IMG/VR virus record: IMGVR_UViG_3300031673_000346
Coordinates: 1-29,536 of that record
DNA length: 29,536 bases
DNA from: a virus
Strand: one strand, 5' to 3'
Shown: one piece after another, positions 13,174 through 21,252 of the stretch
Layout: each line of letters begins with the position of its first letter
Numbering within the stretch: position 1 is the stretch's first letter
The notes under the pieces: generated by a model
Told to the model about the DNA's origin: nothing
Seen by the model: the letters and a program-made list of their open reading frames with translations, nothing else
The model's database searches: none
Program-made: the position numbers and the translations under genes

Positions 13174-14429
13174 TAGCGGCCGTACCATTATATCCGCATC
13201 AGACCCGATGGGTCACAGACCACAGCAGGTTCAAGATGGGCCTGCAGGCACGTCAGACCGGCAAAAGCTTCGAGGTCGCTCTTGAAGCCGCCGATGACGC
13301 CGCCGCAACCGCACAGACATGGGTAATGCTCTCTCGTGGCGAGCGGCAGAGCCGGGAGCTAATGGAAAAGGCCGCGATGCACTGCAAGGCCTATCAGGTC
13401 GCAGCATCGGCAATCGATGAAGACCGTTATAAAATCGATGATAACGAATACAAACAGCTCACTATCGTACTCAATAATGGCGCACGGCTTATCGGCCTGC
13501 CCGCCAACCCTGATACTGCCAGGGGTTTTACCGCTAATGTCATACTTGATGAGTTCGCAATTCACAAGGATAGCCAGAAGATTTGGACCGCCCTTTACGG
13601 CACGATTACCAGAGGTTTCAAGCTCCGCGTTGTTTCCACTCCGATGGGCAGGCAGAACAAATTCTATCAGCTATGGAGTGGTCAGAATAACTACGCCAAG
13701 CACTTTACCGACATTTACAAGGCCGTCGAGGAAGGGCTGCCGGTTGACATTGAAGAGCTTCGCAGAGGCCTCGATGATGAAGAGGCCTGGGCGCAGGAAT
13801 ATGAGTGTAAATTCCTCGATGAGGCGACCGCGTTTTTGACTTACGAGCTTATCGCATCCTGTGAATCCGAACAGGCATCCGCAGATTTACCCGACAGGCT
13901 CGAAGGCCGCACATTTGTCGGCGTCGATATCGGCAGAAAGCGAGACCTGACGGTCGTCTGGGTCATCGAGCAGCTCGGCGATGTTTACTGGACACGGGCG
14001 GTAATCGAGATGGAAAAGACTCCCTTCCCTGTTCAGCGGCAGTTGATAGAGCAGACATTGCGCAGTATCCGGGCGTCGCGCACCTGTGTCGATTATACCG
14101 GAATGGGCGGCCCGATTACCGAAGACCTGCAAAAGTCGTTCGGGTCGGCGGCGGTAGAGTCGGTTACATTCACCAATCAAGTCAAGGGAGATTTAGCCAA
14201 CCGCACCCGCAAGCTGTTCGAGGATCACCGCGTAAGGATTCCGGTCGATAACAAAATCCGAAACGACCTGCACAGCGTCAAAAAAACCGTAACATCGGCA
14301 GGTAATATCCGCTTCGACGCCGAGCGTACCAAAGATGGTCACGCCGACAGGTTTTGGGCGTTAAGCCTTGCCCTTATGGCCTCCGACGCCGGAGTCGTCA
14401 AACCGGAGCTAATTTGTTTAACGGCATAA
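13170..14429 (+). CDS. Large terminase subunit (Mu gp28-like)
   Basis: A 419-aa DNA-packaging motor. The ATPase part has a Walker A-like ARQTGKS at 27-33, Walker B VILDE at 124-128, and a coupling-type VVSTPMG about 154-160. The nuclease (RNase H-like) has acidic residues at D253 (GVDIGRKRD), D308 (CVDYTG) and D393 (GHADRFWAL). Its length is near the shorter end for the family. ATG overlaps the small-terminase stop; the portal follows after one base. It cuts and translocates phage DNA into the capsid. Confidence 0.92.
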   Translation: MIAAVPLYPHQTRWVTDHSRFKMGLQARQTGKSFEVALEAADDAAATAQTWVMLSRGERQSRELMEKAAMHCKAYQVAASAIDEDRYKIDDNEYKQLTIVLNNGARLIGLPANPDTARGFTANVILDEFAIHKDSQKIWTALYGTITRGFKLRVVSTPMGRQNKFYQLWSGQNNYAKHFTDIYKAVEEGLPVDIEELRRGLDDEEAWAQEYECKFLDEATAFLTYELIASCESEQASADLPDRLEGRTFVGVDIGRKRDLTVVWVIEQLGDVYWTRAVIEMEKTPFPVQRQLIEQTLRSIRASRTCVDYTGMGGPITEDLQKSFGSAAVESVTFTNQVKGDLANRTRKLFEDHRVRIPVDNKIRNDLHSVKKTVTSAGNIRFDAERTKDGHADRFWALSLALMASDAGVVKPELICLTA

Positions 14430-14430
14430 T

Positions 14431-16803
14431 ATGATAAAGCAGATTTCCAACATAATCAGAAACCTCGGCAGGCTAAAGGATATCACACTGCCGCTCTCAA
14501 AGTTCGGTCAGGCCTTTGATATGGGTATTGACACAACATCCGGCGCATCCGGCAGGCCGTCCATGCCCTACAACCAGGTTGACTGGGTGTGGCGATGCGT
14601 CAACCTGATTCTCGATGTCTGTCAGGATATCCAGCCGATAATTTCCGCAGCGGATGACAATATTATCGAGTCCGGTCCGGCCTTTGATTTCTTCTTTAGT
14701 AACCCCGACACTTCCTTCGCATCTTTCCTTCGCGATACGTCCGGTTTCCTGCTTTTGCATCGCGAGGCATATTGGATATTTACCGAGACCGACAAGATTG
14801 TCCCTACAAAGATTACTGTCGTCGGCCGCGACCAGATTACTCCGGAGGTCAAAAACGGAATTCTTCTCGGCTATAAATTCCAGGATGGGGCGGGCAGGGA
14901 AATCCCTCTATTTATCGAAGATGTTTGGCCGCTGATAAATTTCAACCCTGACAATCGCTTTCGCGGGGCAGGTCCGCTGGATGCGGGCAAGCTTGCGATA
15001 TCCAGCGCATACCAGGCCACACAATACAACGAGGCCACGATGGCCAACGGCGCACGCATCGGCACTATCCTTACCGTGCCCGCCGGCGTCAAGCTCGATG
15101 ACAACGAAATAAAGGCGATGCGGGCGCAGTTCGAAGCCCAGCAGGCCGGGGCAAGAAACGCCGGCAAGACATTTATCGCCACCGGCGGCATTGATGTAAA
15201 AACCGTCAGCCAGACGATGGCTGAATTGCAGATGATAGACCTGCGCAAATTCGACGCCGCTGCGATATGTGCGATGTTCGGCGTCCCGGCCGAGATGGTC
15301 GGCTTAAATCCCGAAGCCCAGTATGCCCACGGCCCGGCGTCGCTGCGGTTTTTCCTTTATACGATTTCGCCTCTGCTCTCTTTTATCGCATCGGGCATCA
15401 CCGCAGGCATCCTGCGCCGGTTCAGGTTCCGTATCGACAAGCACAAATCCGCTCCGCAGCAGGTCTCTAAAATTTACTGCGGCGCAGCGCAAAAGGTGAC
15501 TGCAAAGCAGGCCTATCGCCTGCAAAAGCACAAGGCGATTTCCGCCGGCGCCTTGCTGTTTTTCTGGTTTGATACCGATTCGCACCCGGCGCTGCAGGAT
15601 ATGCTTCGCGATCGCGCGGCCAAGATGCTTGAATTCAACAAGGCCGGAATTCCTATCAACCCGATTATCGACGCCGGCGACCTGCCGTTCGAGCACGTCC
15701 CGTGGGGCGACGACTGGTTTATCCCGATGGGTCAGGTCCCGGCAAGGTGGATATTGGAAGGCGGTCCTGAGCAGCTCATCCCGCCTCCGCTGCCCGAAGG
15801 CGGCGAAGAGGAAGAGCCACAGCCGAAGGCTGTCGATGATTCAATCGTCCATCGTCAATCGTCAATCGTCAATGAGAAGGATGACAGCAGGCGCAGCCGT
15901 ATATGGCTTAAGTACATCGCATCATTTCAGGCGATAGAATTGCAGTATGCCTCGGCGGTACGGCGGTTGTTCCTTGACCAGCGAAGAGAGCTTATTGCCA
16001 AGCTCGAAGCCGCATTAAAAGATTCCGGCTACCAGCCTAAAATAATCGACAATCGTCAATCATCAATCGTCAATAAGGCGGATACATCCGCCATAGTTGC
16101 CCGCGTCGTTTTCGACATCAAAAAAGAAAATGGCAAACTGAAAGTATTTCATCGGGTCTTTTATGAGCGGTCCGCAAAACTCGGCGCCGCTCAGGCCGCG
16201 TTCGAGGCCGGCCAGTCTGTTCAGCAGGCGGCGGCATCCGCAGCGCAGCAGTTAAACAGCCGGACAGTCCGCAGCGCACTTTCCGTATCAGCGCACAAAA
16301 TCAGCAAGGTCAACTCCACCACAGCCGATCGCATAGCCAATACGCTGCGGCGGGGTCTGGATAGCGGCGAAAACCTATCTCAACTTACCGGCAGGATAAA
16401 AGACACGCTCGATACCACGCGTCCCCGGGCGCAGATGATTGCCCGCACGCAGGTTTCCGGCGCGGTATCGGCGGGCCGGCAGGCCGGTATGCAGGCTGCC
16501 GGCATCGAAATGAAGGGCTGGCTCTCGGCCCGCGACAAAAACGTTCGTCCTGAACACAGAAAAGCCGAGGCCGACTATGCTTCGGGAATTCCCATCAATC
16601 AGTCCTTTGTTGTCGGCGGCGAGGCTCTTATGTATCCCGGCGACCCATCCGGTTCGGCGGCGATGATAATCAACTGCCGGTGTATGCAGATCGCTTTGGC
16701 GGCCGCCGGCAAGTCTTTCGATTTGGATTATCATGACAGAGCAAAAATCCTGTCTGAAACCGATATTAAACCGCATTTAACGGAGGTTCAAAATGCCACC
16801 TGA
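14431..16803 (+). CDS. Portal protein fused to MuF head-morphogenesis domain
   Basis: A 790-aa protein. Residues about 1-450 form an HK97-type portal (NQVDWVWRCVNLILDVCQDI, later DVWPLINFNPDN, PLDAGKLAISSAYQATQYNE, VPAEMVGLNPE). A Pro/Glu linker follows (PEGGEEEEPQPK). The C-terminal part is MuF/SPP1 gp7-like: RAQMIARTQVSGAVSAGRQA about 665-683, then GWLSARDKNVRPEHRKAE and the closing INCRCM about 746-751. In Mu and most relatives these are two genes; here one frame carries both. Two repeat-derived peptides (SIVHRQSSIVN about 471-481; IIDNRQSSIVN about 537-547) flank the start of the second part. The tail overlaps the protease start by 11 bases. Confidence 0.9.
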   Translation: MIKQISNIIRNLGRLKDITLPLSKFGQAFDMGIDTTSGASGRPSMPYNQVDWVWRCVNLILDVCQDIQPIISAADDNIIESGPAFDFFFSNPDTSFASFLRDTSGFLLLHREAYWIFTETDKIVPTKITVVGRDQITPEVKNGILLGYKFQDGAGREIPLFIEDVWPLINFNPDNRFRGAGPLDAGKLAISSAYQATQYNEATMANGARIGTILTVPAGVKLDDNEIKAMRAQFEAQQAGARNAGKTFIATGGIDVKTVSQTMAELQMIDLRKFDAAAICAMFGVPAEMVGLNPEAQYAHGPASLRFFLYTISPLLSFIASGITAGILRRFRFRIDKHKSAPQQVSKIYCGAAQKVTAKQAYRLQKHKAISAGALLFFWFDTDSHPALQDMLRDRAAKMLEFNKAGIPINPIIDAGDLPFEHVPWGDDWFIPMGQVPARWILEGGPEQLIPPPLPEGGEEEEPQPKAVDDSIVHRQSSIVNEKDDSRRSRIWLKYIASFQAIELQYASAVRRLFLDQRRELIAKLEAALKDSGYQPKIIDNRQSSIVNKADTSAIVARVVFDIKKENGKLKVFHRVFYERSAKLGAAQAAFEAGQSVQQAAASAAQQLNSRTVRSALSVSAHKISKVNSTTADRIANTLRRGLDSGENLSQLTGRIKDTLDTTRPRAQMIARTQVSGAVSAGRQAGMQAAGIEMKGWLSARDKNVRPEHRKAEADYASGIPINQSFVVGGEALMYPGDPSGSAAMIINCRCMQIALAAAGKSFDLDYHDRAKILSETDIKPHLTEVQNAT
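15841..15873. repeat. CAATCGTCAAT-type repeat at portal/MuF joint, copy 1
   Basis: Tcaatcgtccatcgtcaatc then gtcaatcgtcaat: four near-identical 8-10 base units, read in frame as SIVHRQSSIVN. Same unit as near 2930 and 3100. Confidence 0.8.
16044..16074. repeat. CAATCGTCAAT-type repeat in portal-MuF gene, copy 2
   Basis: Aatcgacaatcgtcaatcat then caatcgtcaat, read in frame as IDNRQSSIVN. It lies about 200 bases after copy 1. Confidence 0.8.
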
Positions 16804-17608
16804 AATACGCGAAAAACATTTTCTCGGATATGCCGTCAGTGAAAAGACCGCCGTCGATGAAGAGCGGCGTTCGATACGTTTTGTTGTCTCGACCGAAGAG
16901 GTTGACCGCGACCGCGAGGTCGTCAAATCCGATGCGATGGCCGCCGCGATAAAAGGTTTTGCCGACAATCCTGTCTGCCTTGCCGGTCATCAGCACTGGT
17001 TAAACGACGGTATGCCGCCGGTGGTTGGAAGCTGGGACACAGAATCTTTTAAGGTAGTGGGCAAGCGAAGCGAGATGGACCTGATTTTCGCCAAGACAGC
17101 CCTTGCCGAGGCGCACTGGCAGCTTTACAGGGAGCGGCACATGCGGGCCGTATCCATCGGCTTCCGGATTCTCGATGCCTACGAAGAGGTCAAAGCCGGC
17201 GTCCGCATTTTCATAATTACCAAAATCGAGCTCTACGAGATTTCCTGCGTCCCCGTTCCGGCCAACTCTTCGGCCCTGTCAAAAAAAGAGATTGAGACAT
17301 TAAAAGCGTTTGGCCTGCTCGACGATGACCCGGCCAAGTCATCAGATGCATTCGCCATAAAGAGTCTTTTTGACGAACTATTCGGCAAGCTCAAAGCCGA
17401 GCTTCTTGACGAGATAAAAATCCTGCTCGAAGACAACTTAGAGCAGGTCAAAGATTTGATTATCCCCGATCCTGATGGTCTGGCGAAGGCGCTGCTGCCC
17501 GGCAGCGCTTCCGAACCGGCCGACAGCGCGGCAGATGATACAGGGCGACTGTTAAATGCAATCGCAACCACACTTCAGAATAAGGAAAATTCCAATGCTC
17601 CCAGTTAA
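16793..17608 (+). CDS. HK97-type prohead protease (S78) with scaffold-like tail
   Basis: A 271-aa protein. The protease part (about 1-165) has a likely catalytic His66 in AGHQH and Ser121 in RAVSIGF, with KIELYEISCVPVPANSSAL after it, all family features. It processes capsid and scaffold during head maturation. The last 90 residues (SLFDELFGKLKAELLDEIKI and LEDNLEQVKDLI) are acidic and helical, like a built-in scaffold. An aacggagg site is about 7 bases upstream. The C-terminal 14 bases overlap the capsid start. Confidence 0.9.
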   Translation: MPPEIREKHFLGYAVSEKTAVDEERRSIRFVVSTEEVDRDREVVKSDAMAAAIKGFADNPVCLAGHQHWLNDGMPPVVGSWDTESFKVVGKRSEMDLIFAKTALAEAHWQLYRERHMRAVSIGFRILDAYEEVKAGVRIFIITKIELYEISCVPVPANSSALSKKEIETLKAFGLLDDDPAKSSDAFAIKSLFDELFGKLKAELLDEIKILLEDNLEQVKDLIIPDPDGLAKALLPGSASEPADSAADDTGRLLNAIATTLQNKENSNAPS

Positions 17609-19031
17609 AAATGATATTCTAATCCCGCAGGATGGTCTCAGTGAACACGAGCGCAAGACCGTCACGGCGATTGAACAGGCGCTCAATCAACTCCGGCAAA
17701 ACCCCGGTATCGGCACCAGGGATGAGTTGAAGACATTCATCGACGAGTCCGTGAAAGGCGACAAGGACGCATTGACTGCCGCGCTGGCGGATATCAAGGC
17801 CGCCAAAAGCGAGGCCGAAGAAATGAAAGTCCTCAGCGATCAACTCCAGGCCCAGCTTCGCCGGATGCAGGCCAACGGCTATTCGTCCCTGAAGGACAGT
17901 TCCGGCAACTATCGAGGTAAATTCAGTTGCCCCGAAGAGGCCAAACTATTCGGACTTCTGTTGATGAACCACGCGATGTCGAATTGCACGCAGCGGGCCG
18001 AACTGTCACCGGTGCGGGAGCGAGTTACAAAGGCCATCGAAAAAGCCGGCCACGAAATGATTTATGTCAGCGAGGCGAATGGCAAGCGAATCGAAAAGAC
18101 CCAGACCACCGGTTCTCAGGCCGCCGGTTCGATGCTTGTAACCACAGAGATGACGCCCAGTATGATAAAATTGTTCGAGGAATACGGCATTTTTGAAGCC
18201 GATGCCGCCCACGTCCCGATGGGCGCTGGCGCAACCATCCAGCCCAAAATGGATACGCTGATGACGCTGTACGTCCCCGGCGAGGGCGTCGCCGCAACCA
18301 TCACTGACCCGACCATCGGAGGCATCACGCTGATTCCCAAAACAATTATGGGCCTGGTTGCTTATTCGATGGAACTGGATGAGGATTCCGCCATTGCCCT
18401 CGGCGAACTCTATGGCGACTGGATAGCCCGGTCGTATGGGTACTATGGCGACCTGTGCGGCTTCCTCGGCGACGGGTCATCGACCTATTTCGGTTATCGC
18501 GGTCTTGCAGGCGCAATACGTGCCGTCGATGCAACCATAGCCAATATCAAATCCGTCGTCGTAGGCAGCGGCAACGCCTACAGCGAGCTTGTCTATGGCG
18601 ATTTTACGGCAATGGCGGGCAAGCTCCCGCAATTTGCCGACAACGATCGCACCCGGGCGTACATGCACAAATACTTCTATTACACCGTGTTCGTGCGAGC
18701 AGCGCTTGCCGCCGGCACCGGCCACGCCCAGGAAGTCATCCTCGGCTCGTCAATGCGTCAAAAACTGGCGATGGGTTACCCGGTCCGCTTTGCCCAGGTA
18801 ATGCCCAAGGCCGAGGCCAACAGCCAGCACTGTGCGACGCTAGCCGACCTGTCAATGGCGGCGCAGTTCGGCACGCGAGGCGCTTTGGAACTGGCCCAAT
18901 CCGACCAGCGGTACTTCGACCAGGGCCTTATTGCGGTGCGAACGCGAAGGCGCGTTGCGATTAACGCCCACGGCGTCGGCGATACGACCAAGGAAGGTCC
19001 GGCCATCGCCCTTTACACGGCAGCCAGTTAA
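17595..19031 (+). CDS. Major capsid protein (HK97 fold)
   Basis: A 478-aa protein that starts MLPVKNDILIPQ; an upstream ATG at 17556 lies in the protease gene and has no ribosome site. The first 100 residues are helical and coiled-coil-like (LADIKAAKSEAEEMKVLSDQ), as in the HK97 delta domain that acts as scaffold. The later part has the usual pattern of HK97-type shells: MTPSMIKLFEEYGIFE, then GGITLIPKTIMGLVAYSMEL, and an FFLGDGSST-like GFLGDGSSTYFGYRGL around 300. It ends with QRYFDQGLIAVRTRRRVAIN. A terminator follows, as expected for a highly expressed gene. Confidence 0.88.
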   Translation: MLPVKNDILIPQDGLSEHERKTVTAIEQALNQLRQNPGIGTRDELKTFIDESVKGDKDALTAALADIKAAKSEAEEMKVLSDQLQAQLRRMQANGYSSLKDSSGNYRGKFSCPEEAKLFGLLLMNHAMSNCTQRAELSPVRERVTKAIEKAGHEMIYVSEANGKRIEKTQTTGSQAAGSMLVTTEMTPSMIKLFEEYGIFEADAAHVPMGAGATIQPKMDTLMTLYVPGEGVAATITDPTIGGITLIPKTIMGLVAYSMELDEDSAIALGELYGDWIARSYGYYGDLCGFLGDGSSTYFGYRGLAGAIRAVDATIANIKSVVVGSGNAYSELVYGDFTAMAGKLPQFADNDRTRAYMHKYFYYTVFVRAALAAGTGHAQEVILGSSMRQKLAMGYPVRFAQVMPKAEANSQHCATLADLSMAAQFGTRGALELAQSDQRYFDQGLIAVRTRRRVAINAHGVGDTTKEGPAIALYTAAS

Positions 19032-19053
19032 TATTCGGCCGTTATGGATTTAC

Positions 19054-19080
19054 GGGGCGGGCGTCCGCCCGCCCCTTTTT
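19054..19080 (+). terminator. Terminator after capsid gene
   Basis: GGGGCGGGC-GTCC-GCCCGCCCC followed by TTTTT. A nearly perfect hairpin between the capsid and decoration-like genes; it may set the relative level of downstream late genes. Confidence 0.88.
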
Positions 19081-19138
19081 AAGGAAAAAGAAAAAACTCG
19101 ATATTGAAAACTAAAACCCAAAAGAGAGGATAATTGAA

Positions 19139-19597
19139 ATGGACATGAAATCGTTATTGAAACACATCAAGGTCGGCGAGCTTGTCCCCCCGCAGCTCAA
19201 AGACAACGGCGCATTTGCCGGCAACGCGTATTTCGATTGCCAGGGACTTTCAGGTGTGCTGGTACTGATGCACGTCGGCGCAACTGATATCGCGATGGGT
19301 TCGACTGATTCGGCGACCCCGCCGTACCTCGAAGAGTGCGACACATACGACGGCAGTTACACCAAGATCACAGGCTCGGACCTGGCGGCCGTTATCGGCG
19401 CAGGCGATGATAACAAGTTCTACGGCATCTTCGTTGACCGCACCAAGACCCGTAAGCGCTTTCTGCGTATCAACGCCCCGACCGCCGGCGACGGCACAGC
19501 GGGTGTTAATTTGGAAGCTAAGGCCATCGGCTTCCCGTCTGAGACGGTGCCTATCACAGCGGCGCAGCAGGGTCTGGCCGAGCTGGTAAGCGTCTAA
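19139..19597 (+). CDS. Decoration-like / head protein
   Basis: A 152-aa protein between two terminators. FDCQGLSGVLVLMHVGATD and LEECDTYDGSYTKITG, then FLRINAPTAGDGTAG, are beta-rich. Position directly after the capsid gene and size suggest a head decoration or stabilising protein. Family not certain. An agagagg site lies about 9 bases before the ATG; a second ATG two codons later is also possible. Confidence 0.65.
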   Translation: MDMKSLLKHIKVGELVPPQLKDNGAFAGNAYFDCQGLSGVLVLMHVGATDIAMGSTDSATPPYLEECDTYDGSYTKITGSDLAAVIGAGDDNKFYGIFVDRTKTRKRFLRINAPTAGDGTAGVNLEAKAIGFPSETVPITAAQQGLAELVSV

Positions 19598-19617
19598 GTC
19601 GAATTGAAAATGTGCGT

Positions 19618-19648
19618 AATCCGCCCGTCTCTGGGCGGGCGGATTTTT
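19618..19648 (+). terminator. Terminator after decoration-like gene
   Basis: AATCCGCCCG (19618-19627) pairs with CGGGCGGATT (19636-19645), with the T run extending to 19648. It forms a second hairpin of the same G/C-rich type as the previous one. Confidence 0.8.
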
Positions 19649-19688
19649 GAAATCCCAATTTAACCCACTTTTTGAAAGGACAAAAACT

Positions 19689-20057
19689 ATGTTAGTTGTA
19701 CTGGAAAAAACCTATCGAGGTCTGCACGGACTGCTCATTGCGGGCCACCCCTATGACCTGACCGAAAAACAACTCGCCGATATTGCGGACGAGTTGGCCA
19801 GGACAAAGCAGGAATTTAAATTCCGCCAGGTCAAAAACCCCAATCGGGTCAATCGCCCGACAAAGACGCTGACCATTAAGCCTCGGCAGGATTATCGCGG
19901 CAAAGAAGGCGTGTTCGAAAAGGACAAAACCTATACGCTGCCGGTTCGCAAAGTTGACGCCATCGAAGCCGACTGCAAGTCGCAAAAAGGGAAATTTGAA
20001 TATGACGTTGTCGAACCGTCGGATAAACAGCAGGATACGGAGGCTGACAAACAATAA
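19689..20057 (+). CDS. Small head/connector-region protein
   Basis: A 122-aa protein that starts MLVVLEKTYRGLHGLLIAGH; aaagga lies about 8 bases upstream, while an earlier ATG at 19647 lies in the terminator-adjacent spacer. LTEKQLADIADELARTKQEF is a helix, then a Lys/Arg-rich stretch (FRQVKNPNRVNRPTKTLTIK) and an acidic tail. No family recognised. Position between capsid-associated and connector genes suggests a head-completion accessory protein. Confidence 0.6.
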   Translation: MLVVLEKTYRGLHGLLIAGHPYDLTEKQLADIADELARTKQEFKFRQVKNPNRVNRPTKTLTIKPRQDYRGKEGVFEKDKTYTLPVRKVDAIEADCKSQKGKFEYDVVEPSDKQQDTEADKQ

Positions 20058-20668
20058 TGCTCTGTACTCTGACAGACTTAAAGACCCGTATCGGCATTGA
20101 CTCCGCCGACACAGCGCAGGATGACCTGCTTACCGCGCTTATCGCAGGCTTTACGGCCGCTGCCGAGGGATATTGCGGCCGTGCCCTTGTCCTTACCGCC
20201 GAGGATGTCACCGAGTACTATTCCGGCGTCGCCGAGTTTCTTTGTCTGCGGCGATATCCGGTTGTGGAAATCACATCGGTCAAGGAAGCTATAGACTGGG
20301 ACTTTGATAGCGCCACCGCCCTTGTCGCCGACAGCGACTACCGGCTGGTTGGAAGCGGCGAAAAAGGAATCCTTTACCGCTGCTATGGCAAGTGGTCACC
20401 AGTTCCTGATTCTATTCAGGTCGTCTATCGCGGCGGTTTCCTGTCCGCCGAACCCGGCGAGGGAGAACCGGTCGAGGGCGAGATAGCGATGCCCGCCGAT
20501 TTGCAGACAGAGGCGATAAATCAGTGCAGCTTTCTCTATAAGCGCAAGGATGATCTGGGTTTGTCGGGCGTTTCGTTTCAGGGCGGTTCGTTCAATAAGT
20601 TTGCCGACCTTGACCTGCTGCCGACAGTCCGGCAGACCCTCGACCGGTACCGGAGACTGGTCTTATGA
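20057..20668 (+). CDS. Head-tail connector (gp6-like)
   Basis: A 203-aa protein. MLCTLTDLKTRIGIDSADTA, then LLTALIAGFTAAAEGYCGRA is the classic gp6/connector N-terminal pattern ('D-x-L-x-x-x-I-x-x-A-x-x-x-x-x-x-x-x-R'). The middle has LRRYPVVEITSVKE, and the end has a helical IAMPADLQTEAINQCSFLYK and YRRLVL. Connectors dock the tail to the portal. The start overlaps the previous stop by one base. Confidence 0.85.
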   Translation: MLCTLTDLKTRIGIDSADTAQDDLLTALIAGFTAAAEGYCGRALVLTAEDVTEYYSGVAEFLCLRRYPVVEITSVKEAIDWDFDSATALVADSDYRLVGSGEKGILYRCYGKWSPVPDSIQVVYRGGFLSAEPGEGEPVEGEIAMPADLQTEAINQCSFLYKRKDDLGLSGVSFQGGSFNKFADLDLLPTVRQTLDRYRRLVL

Positions 20669-21252
20669 TGATCACCCTTGAAATGGGGACGGAGTTTCCC
20701 GCTGTGCTTGCCAGGTTGAGCTCTATGGGCCGCAATGTCTTCGCGGCGGTATCTGCCGGCCTTGAAAAAGGAGTCAAGGTCGTCGCAGGCAGGGTGTCCA
20801 GTGATTACCTGACCGGTCAGGCGCTGAAGGCTCGCAGCGGCATGCTGCGTAAATCGATTGATGGCTGGCTCGATTCACCCACAGGCGCTGTCGTCGGCAT
20901 CCCTGAAGGCTCGCCGGTGGAGCATTACAAATGGCTGCTCGGCGATGAGTCAAAGACTATTACGCCGAAAAAGGGAATGTTCCTGTCAATTCCGATCGGT
21001 GAAAACCTGACCGGCTCCGGCGTGCCGAAATATACATCGCCGCGACAGGTGGAAGGCGGCTTTTTTATCAGGACAAAAGGCCGTCTTTTGTTCGGCTACA
21101 AAAAAGGCAAGAAGGGAAAGTTCCGACCGCTCTTTACGCTGGTTAAGAGTGTTCTGGTTCAGGGCAGCGGCGCCTTATATGACGGCGTCATGGAAAATCT
21201 GGACTCTGTTACCGGCTCGATACAAACCGAAATTAACAAGGCGATTGAATAA
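20665..21252 (+). CDS. Tail-completion / neck protein (HK97 gp10-like)
   Basis: A 195-aa protein. The signature of this group is visible: a helical N-terminus (AAVSAGLEKGVKVVAGRVSS), then LTGQALKARSGMLRKSI, followed by GIPEGSPVEHYKWLLGDESK and a basic GYKKGKKGKFRPLF. It joins the head to the tail terminator. ATG overlaps the connector stop. Confidence 0.8.
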   Translation: MMITLEMGTEFPAVLARLSSMGRNVFAAVSAGLEKGVKVVAGRVSSDYLTGQALKARSGMLRKSIDGWLDSPTGAVVGIPEGSPVEHYKWLLGDESKTITPKKGMFLSIPIGENLTGSGVPKYTSPRQVEGGFFIRTKGRLLFGYKKGKKGKFRPLFTLVKSVLVQGSGALYDGVMENLDSVTGSIQTEINKAIE

